Assembly: GCA_027186245.1 (NCBI GenBank)
Contig: CP114496.1
Location: 9,760,001 to 9,824,000, forward strand
DNA: 64,000 nucleotides
Source: Coriaria nepalensis
Taxonomy: Eukaryota; Streptophyta; Magnoliopsida; Cucurbitales; Coriariaceae
Direction: 5' to 3'
In this document: positions 58,140 through 64,000 of the stretch, one piece after another
How positions within the stretch are numbered: the first letter of the stretch is position 1
Layout: every line of letters starts with the position of its first letter
Program-made: the position numbers and the translations under genes
Notes under the pieces: generated by a model
What the model was told of the DNA's origin: nothing
What the model saw: only the letters and a program-made list of their open reading frames with translations
Databases searched by the model: none

Positions 58140-58801
58140 TGTTATGCCAAGATTTTGGTCACTCTCAATCCAAGAATTCAAGTCATGTATGTAGCTGACT
58201 TGAGAGCAGGATCAACCTCGGATCGGGTGTCGCCAGTTGGTCCATGAGACATGTCTGCCGAAGTTAAGGAGTCGAGGGCGATGGCGTCAATAAGTCATGT
58301 ATCGCTGAGCAGATTAGACCATGGTCGGGATGAGGCTGAGGTTGTCCATGGCACTCATTCGTGTGTCTTCAGTTTAAGGTAAGATCCCAGGGTCGAAGTT
58401 GAGGATTAAAATGATAAGTGTGATGTACATTTTTAACATCTTAGTGAGGAGCATACATTTGTCATGGCAAGAGGAAGATGAGCTCTGACACCGATCGTGG
58501 AGTAAGAAACGATCAAAATTCTAAATAATGAGGAAAAGACACGTGTATAAGTATCTAGGATTTCACACATATATCAAAGGTATATAAAGTAAATAGTGTT
58601 TAGAGAATAGAGTAATCCAGCTCTTATACTCAAACTCTCTCTATAAAATATCTTTAAGTTCATCTGATTGATTAAAGCGTTAGAAAGGGATCGACCGACT
58701 ATAATTCCAATTACTCCTTATTCATATATGCAGGAGTGCTAATCTTAAAATATATTATCAATCGCGAAATTCTTTAAAGAGGACCAATTTCCATATTAAT
58801 A
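58140..58801 (+). repeat. 3' LTR of the Gypsy element
   Basis: Starts TGTTATGCCAAGATTTTGG, directly after the purine-rich GACAAGGGGCTAAT, a likely polypurine tract. It ends ATATTAATA, the counterpart of ATGTTAACA in the left LTR. No clear target-site duplication was found. Confidence 0.8.
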
Positions 58802-60153
58802 ATTATTATTATTATTATTTTGGGGAAAAGAAGAGTAGCCTGACATTCAAGCATCTGTGCTTAAGATATGAAATCTACCGTATGGTATATGTGTATGTTG
58901 GAATATGGGTGGCTAAACATTTAGGAATCTGTTTATATGTGTAATAACTTTTGGTGATGCTGCAAATATCTTATTTAGCGCCACCTACCTTGGAATATTA
59001 TTCGATTATGTATAGGAAATACATAATGCTTGGGATAATTATCTTAACATATAAAATTATAAATTAAATAATAATGGCTGTCTTAATCATAGCTAGGACT
59101 AATTTTATAAGATCTCGCTTGTCATTTTCTTGATCGGTTTATAAATCATGTTAATCCACTACTAATACCCACTTAATTAATAGTAGAAAAGAGTTCAATT
59201 ATCTTTTCCCAATTGTGTGTAAATTCCTTCATCTTCTTTTGAAATAAACATTGATGGGGTCCACTCCGATTACTAGTTTCTTCTAAAGCAGTGCTACATC
59301 TTTGTATGTAATCTTAAAAAAAAAACAAAACAAAACAAAAAAATTAGGACTACACGATCTATTATGGCCCCATGTCTTGTACATATGTAAAGAGTTGCAG
59401 ATTCGATTGATATAAGGGACTATGAATTCTTTATCTGTTTTAGTTGGATGAAACATGTCTCAGAGGATGGGTGATGGGTCTGTGTTTAAAGCAAAGAAAC
59501 CCCATTAGGCATCAAGTTTCATACATTGTTGCTGCTGCAATTATAACATGCAGGAAAGATAGTGGGAAAATAATGACAGATTGTGGACCGAGAAGTCCTA
59601 ATCTTGTGTTTAATTAAGGAGGGAAGGGGAGTGAATTTGACTCATGTTTTTTCAATCCGGTGAAAAGAAAAAAAAAGAAAAAAGAAAAAAGGCAAGTGAA
59701 GTGTGGAGGAACGTGAGTGAGAATAGCAGTCAAAGTTGCTTTCATACCTGTCTGGTCAAAAACCCAGAACAGTGGCATTGACACAAAAAGACAGACGAGA
59801 GAAACAGAGTAGAGTAGTAGTAACCGCAAAAAGAAGGGAAATAAACTTAAAACCCAGAGGCTTGAGTTAAAATTTGACAAATTGCGGTCGCATTGCGATT
59901 TTGAATAATATTTTTTCCTTTTTCTTTCTTTTTTTTTTTTTTCTCTTCACTATTTGTGGGTTTGTTTTTTTGTCTCGTATTATTTTATTATTCCTTACCA
60001 TAAACAGTGAATACTAATGAAAGTTTCAGACTTTTCAGGTCACCTTCTTCAATCAAAGGTTACCCCTTTTTTTCCTAATTCTTCTCAATTTTTCTTTTTT
60101 TATTATTTCTTCTTTTCGTTTTTCCCCCTACGTTTATTATTTGCTCTCTGTCC
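58802..60153. other. Intergenic and TCP20 leader
   Basis: ATT-rich microsatellite at 58803-58820, A-rich runs near 59310-59343, then pyrimidine-rich sequence (59915-60150), which is the likely TCP20 promoter and 5'UTR. No other gene is supported. Confidence 0.55.
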
Positions 60154-61080
60154 ATGGATCCCAAGGGCTCAACGACATCGAATTTCTTGACATCAAACAT
60201 GGCTGAAAACAACAACAACAGCAACAGCAACAGCAACAAACCTGCAGAAATCAAAGATTTCCAGATTGCAATAGCAGAGAAAGAAGAAGGGAAGAAGCAA
60301 TTAGCTCCAAAAAGAAGCTCAAACAAAGATAGACACACAAAAGTTGAAGGTAGAGGCAGAAGGATAAGGATGCCAGCTTTATGTGCGGCAAGGATATTCC
60401 AATTAACCAGAGAATTAGGTCACAAATCAGATGGGGAAACAATCCAATGGCTTCTACAGCAAGCAGAGCCATCAATAATTGCAGCCACAGGGACAGGAAC
60501 TATTCCAGCCTCTGCTCTAGCTGCATCAGGTGTGTCGATTTCACATCAGACGGCTACTTTATCATCTGGGTTGCATTCCAAAATTGATGAAATGGGTGGT
60601 GGGTCCGGATTTGGGCCTGGAAGTAGTAGGACCAGTTGGGCTAATTTGGGTCGGACCCATGTGGCGGCGACAGGGTTGTGGCCACCTGTCAGTGGATTCT
60701 CTTCTGCTACAAATTTGGGGACTGAAAGCTCAAATTATTTGCAGAAAATGGGATTCCCTGGCTTTGATTTTGGTGGGAATAATAACATGAATGCTATGAG
60801 TTTTACTTCAATTTTAGGTGGGACCAATAATAATAATCAACACCTGCCTGGGTTAGAGCTTGGCTTGTCTCAAGATGGTAATATTGGGGTTTTAAATCCA
60901 CAAGCTTTGACTCAGATTTATCAGCAGCAGATGGGTCAGTCTAGGGTTCAGCTTACGCACCACCACCAGCAACCGACTCAGCCTCAGCACCACCACCAGC
61001 ACCACCATCAACAGCAGCAGCAAGATCAGCAGCAGCAGCAAGATGATTCCAAGGATGATTCCGAAGATTCAGGACAGTAG
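60154..61080 (+). CDS. TCP20: TCP transcription factor, class I (PCF), TCP20-type
   Basis: Single exon, 308 residues. The N-terminus is Asn/Ser-rich, followed by the EIKDFQI segment and [20 protein letters not shown], the basic region of the TCP domain (about 56-110). The helix-loop-helix follows ([30 protein letters not shown]). The basic region has the class I form. The C-terminus has the [14 protein letters not shown] motif and ends in a His/Gln-rich tail with an acidic end. Class I TCPs bind GCCCR elements and promote cell proliferation and growth. TCP20 is also linked to nitrate signalling in Arabidopsis. The start at 60154 is preferred to the in-frame ATG at 60199 because MDPK is the usual TCP20 start. 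The gene lies beyond YSL6 as in the Arabidopsis order. Confidence 0.95.
   Translation: MDPKGSTTSNFLTSNMAENNNNSNSNSNKPAEIKDFQIAIAEKEEGKKQLAPKRSSNKDRHTKVEGRGRRIRMPALCAARIFQLTRELGHKSDGETIQWLLQQAEPSIIAATGTGTIPASALAASGVSISHQTATLSSGLHSKIDEMGGGSGFGPGSSRTSWANLGRTHVAATGLWPPVSGFSSATNLGTESSNYLQKMGFPGFDFGGNNNMNAMSFTSILGGTNNNNQHLPGLELGLSQDGNIGVLNPQALTQIYQQQMGQSRVQLTHHHQQPTQPQHHHQHHHQQQQQDQQQQQDDSKDDSEDSGQ
60953..61050 (+). repeat. TCP20: CAC/CAG codon repeat in TCP20
   Basis: Runs of His (CAC/CAT) and Gln (CAG/CAA) codons encode the C-terminal His/Gln-rich tail. These repeats are prone to length variation. Confidence 0.9.
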
Positions 61081-64000
61081 ATTTTGGGAAAAAATGGTTT
61101 TATTTTTTTTTTCATAGAAATTTGTATGAGTGGGATAAAGTGAGGTAAAGAATACAATAGGGACTACTACACTACTGGATTTGGTTTGCCCCTTTTGTTC
61201 ATCTCCTCTAAATCATATGCATCCTCTCAAGTCTTCATTATATTCAGGTGATCCTCTTTAGTCTTATGGTAGCTAAAATGCAGTTCATTGCCCAAAATTT
61301 TCTTCTTTAATCATTGTGTTTATTTATTTTTATTTTTTACTTTATACAGGAATATGCAGGTGGGATTGTACACAATGATAAAGGGTTGGGTTTTGAGCAC
61401 TTATAGCTTGTTTTGATTCTGAAAGGTGTGCTGGTTATAGTAGTAAGGCAAGTTTGTATTGTTATGGTCATTTTTCAGAGGTCTAATCAGTGGAGTGTTT
61501 TGGTCAGTTCGTTTGTGAATTTGAAAAGTTATATTCATAGACTCACTTTCATACATACCCAAATTCCAATTCACTTCCCTTTTGAATTCTAGCCAGCCAT
61601 CCTAATCATCTAAGAATTCTATACACATCACAAAATCTTCTATATAAGTTCAAAGAGTGTAAAATCGCATAGAGAACTTCACAGTACCCGGTGAGTCGAG
61701 TTTCAGTCGGGGATTTTGGTATTAGGAAAGAAATGCAAATTTGACTCTTTAACTTGCATTTCTTTTTTCTTCCTGGATTGAGATTGACATCTGAAGCAAC
61801 TGTTAAATATTTCAACTATAGTATCTTGAATCATAATCTGCCTCATATAAAGAGCCTTGTGGCTGTGTATAGTATGTTTTGAACTCAGCATCATCCTTCA
61901 TGTTGATGGGAAGAAATCAATCTTCTTTTTCGGTTATAAGCTGCGTAGTAATCTACTCTGCTATCACTTTTTTCTCTTTTGGACAATTACTCTGCTTTTC
62001 ATTCAGAGTCTCTTGTCTGCACTTGCTGTGTGTGCGAAATGGATAGGGTAAATAGCCAATGGATGTGCAATTTTGCATATGTAAAAATGTTGGAAAGATG
62101 AATAGGACTAACTCGTAGAGAGTAGTTATACCAAGTATGTACCTTGTATACTACACTTAGTCGGTCAGTAGTTTTTCAGTGTTATAGTTCCTTTAGATGT
62201 TAGAATTAAAATCAGTCAGTGTGGTGGCATCTAATTCCATTCAATTAGCCTCTGTTGATGAGGATTGTTCCCACTTTGCTCACTGTTGTGATTCTTCGTG
62301 GCACTCGGCTTGGGTATAGTATTTACAAAGTTGCAACCTTTTTTATCGCATGGAAGGATAATGGATCATATCAGCCCAATAGCTTGACCGTTGCCTAATT
62401 ATCCTTCATCCACAAGCAATCCATAATGGGCATTTGGGCTAAATGCTGATTCTAACGTGCCTGTCAGCACACGAGTGACAGAGTTACGTACGTAAGAACT
62501 CACAAAAACTAAGATACTTTGTTGGCCACTCATGAAAATTCTTTCCTTGCATGAGCAAAACTAAAAAATAGAGCCGAAAGGGAAATGGAATGGGAATAGT
62601 ATGATTGCACTTGACAAGAAGAGCACACAACTTACAATACCAACTTCGAAGCATCCATTCGAAAGAGCACACTGGACCCCAGAAGAAGTGGAGAATCTGC
62701 TTGTAGCATATTCTAGAATCTCGGCCGCCATTTTCATTTTGCAGCTATGATGTAATAATAATAATAATCAAGAGTTGAACTTGATTATATTGGTCAGTGC
62801 AGGGGTCAGTCCAGGTCGACCCACGTGAAAGACAAAAAGGTAGAAGAAACTCGATCGAAGTAGCAATAAGTTGGGAATTAGTGAGGTCTAAACTAAATTG
62901 TTTTGTGGGTGGTCGTTTTCAGAAAGGACATGAGAACAATTTTGGATAAGCATCGTCCATTTCCACAAAGCCAGCCCAAGTGTGCGATCCAAATAAGAAG
63001 AAGCATTTTCACTCTTCAACCTTAGGAAAAAGGTTGTCTACCTTATATATGCATGTTGTAGGGAAGCTCTTCCCTTCCGCTTCTTTATTCCAAACCAATT
63101 ACAACACGTGACTCAGCCAACAGCTGTAAGATCCTCCTCCTCCTCCTCTATACACTATAGACTATAGACTATAGAGTATAGGCAGAAAGCATGACGTCTA
63201 GATAAGGGACTGGATAAAATCATCTTTGCCTAAGTTCTAGATACTTAATTGATATATGTTTGATGCTTTTAGCTATTCATTTATGTTTTCGTTGTTTGAA
63301 AATCTCCACGTTTGTGTCTTCTTAATCACTCTTTGTTGTAACTGTCCTTATTATATTACATTCGCTTTTGTCAAAAGATAAGGTGTGTACTGTATATATA
63401 TATACATCTAACCTCATTATCGGATTGAGATTTGAGCTTGACCTTTTTGTTTTCTTATTATATGTGCTAATTAATTAATTAATTAATTTCGTTAAGTACC
63501 TTAACGAACTGATTAAAATTGATTACTGAATTAATAATTATCATTAGCCGCCTAATCAACGTAGGCATGACGTACGTACATGAAGTCTCACCATGAAAAT
63601 TCCCCCAAAATCAACGGCAGATCTCCCGCCAAGTACTCACATAAAACGTGTCATGCCAGTGATCAAGTCAGTGTAAGTATCTCACGTCATTAATAATATA
63701 TATATATATATATTTTTTTTTTTAAACGTCACAAGTGAAATATTAATGATCCACCTTTTCATAACTGACCGAATTTATATACGATTTAAAAACGAGTTTT
63801 TTTTAATTATTTTTTATAAAAATAATTATATTATATATTAAATAAATTTTATAATTTAATAAAATTAATATTTATTATTATTAATAATTATAAATTAAAA
63901 TAAGTAAATATTTTTATTTATTTAATAACTATTATTTATAATATTATTTTATTAATATATATATATATATAATTAATTAATATTTTAAGAGATATTAGCA
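61081..64000. other. TCP20 3' flank and gene-free end of window
   Basis: 3' flank, then AT-rich DNA with short low-complexity patches: TCC repeats at about 63132-63148, an ACTATAG tandem near 63153-63178, and TA and A/T-only stretches after 63690. Short open frames occur on both strands, but none has a recognisable motif or splice context. Confidence 0.6.

Larger units (their letters stand above)
48644..58801 (+). mobile_element. Degenerate Ty3/Gypsy LTR retrotransposon, Tat-lineage-like
   Basis: About 10.2 kb. Diverged LTRs bound it (48644-49111 and 58140-58801). After the left LTR is TTTGGCACCGATCGTGAGG, a likely primer-binding site of the TTTGGCGCCG type. In order on the plus strand: gag remnants (49676-50400) with the zinc knuckle CKYHMDHDHKTDDC near 50630-50690; a protease relic at about 51060-51130 where the Gly of the active-site DSG is a stop; RT (51300-52280) with YVDD at about 51863; RNase H; a second RNase H-like domain (about 52740-53100, GCGAV and SDSQVV); integrase with an HHCC region (53290-54000); and a C-terminal GPY/F-like part (54170-54445). 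A long 3' region follows with tandem repeats and antisense frames. Multiple stops make it inactive. Confidence 0.88.

Noticed and set aside
48639..58806. Target-site duplication for the Gypsy element
   Set aside because: The 5-base flanks (CATCT on the left, ATTAT on the right) do not match, so none is claimed.
1..64000. CRISPR array or bacterial-type defence system
   Set aside because: Repeats found are microsatellites, tandem duplications and LTRs. The window is plant nuclear DNA.

Overview
The window is plant nuclear DNA, very probably from a eudicot. It has AT-rich intergenic sequence, GT-AG introns, (TA)n and (CT)n microsatellites, decayed LTR retrotransposons, a decayed plastid-DNA insert and plant-only gene families: class III peroxidases, DUF3339, MIKC MADS, SBP, WRKY, YSL and TCP. 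I cannot name the species from sequence alone. All exon models were built by hand from reading frame, splice consensus and family fit.

Layout. Positions 1-10.8 kb hold two near-identical copies of the ribonucleotide reductase small subunit gene, the first cut by the window edge, flanking a tandem array of three class III peroxidase genes. The first peroxidase has lost an intron, the second is intact and the third is a pseudogene. A possible small Cys-rich minus-strand gene lies at 10.9-12.4 kb. Positions 13.0-17.1 kb hold five small DUF3339 membrane-protein genes in alternating orientation; one of them is frameshifted. Positions 18.3-29.2 kb hold a seven-exon, minus-strand MIKC MADS-box gene, best matched to the FLC clade, whose 8.2 kb first intron contains a decayed Copia element.

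Positions 29.2-35.8 kb are gene-poor and contain a piece of plastid 16S rDNA and its spacer. Next come a 71-residue conserved-looking protein (35.8 kb), an SBP-box (SPL) pseudogene that still shows a degraded miR156 site (36.8-37.8 kb), a WRKY75-like gene (39.4-40.4 kb), the plastid ABC ATPase ABCI11 (41.9-43.8 kb) and the metal-nicotianamine transporter YSL6 (44.2-47.0 kb). Positions 48.6-58.8 kb are a decayed Ty3/Gypsy element with Tat-lineage features, including a second RNase H and an antisense ORF remnant. A TCP20-type transcription factor gene is at 60.2-61.1 kb. The last 2.9 kb show no gene I can support.

The genes do not form an operon-like system. From memory, the order RNR2 - DUF3339 - YSL6 - TCP20 matches a conserved block in Arabidopsis (TSO2, DUF3339 genes, YSL6 and TCP20 on chromosome 3, with a sister block on chromosome 5). 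This supports orthology and marks the FLC-like, SPL, WRKY and ABCI11 genes as differences from that block. I found no CRISPR array, no tRNA gene and no evidence of a wholly new molecular system. The most informative features are the FLC-like gene with its large intron, the SPL relic, the DUF3339 cluster, the peroxidase array and the plastid insert.
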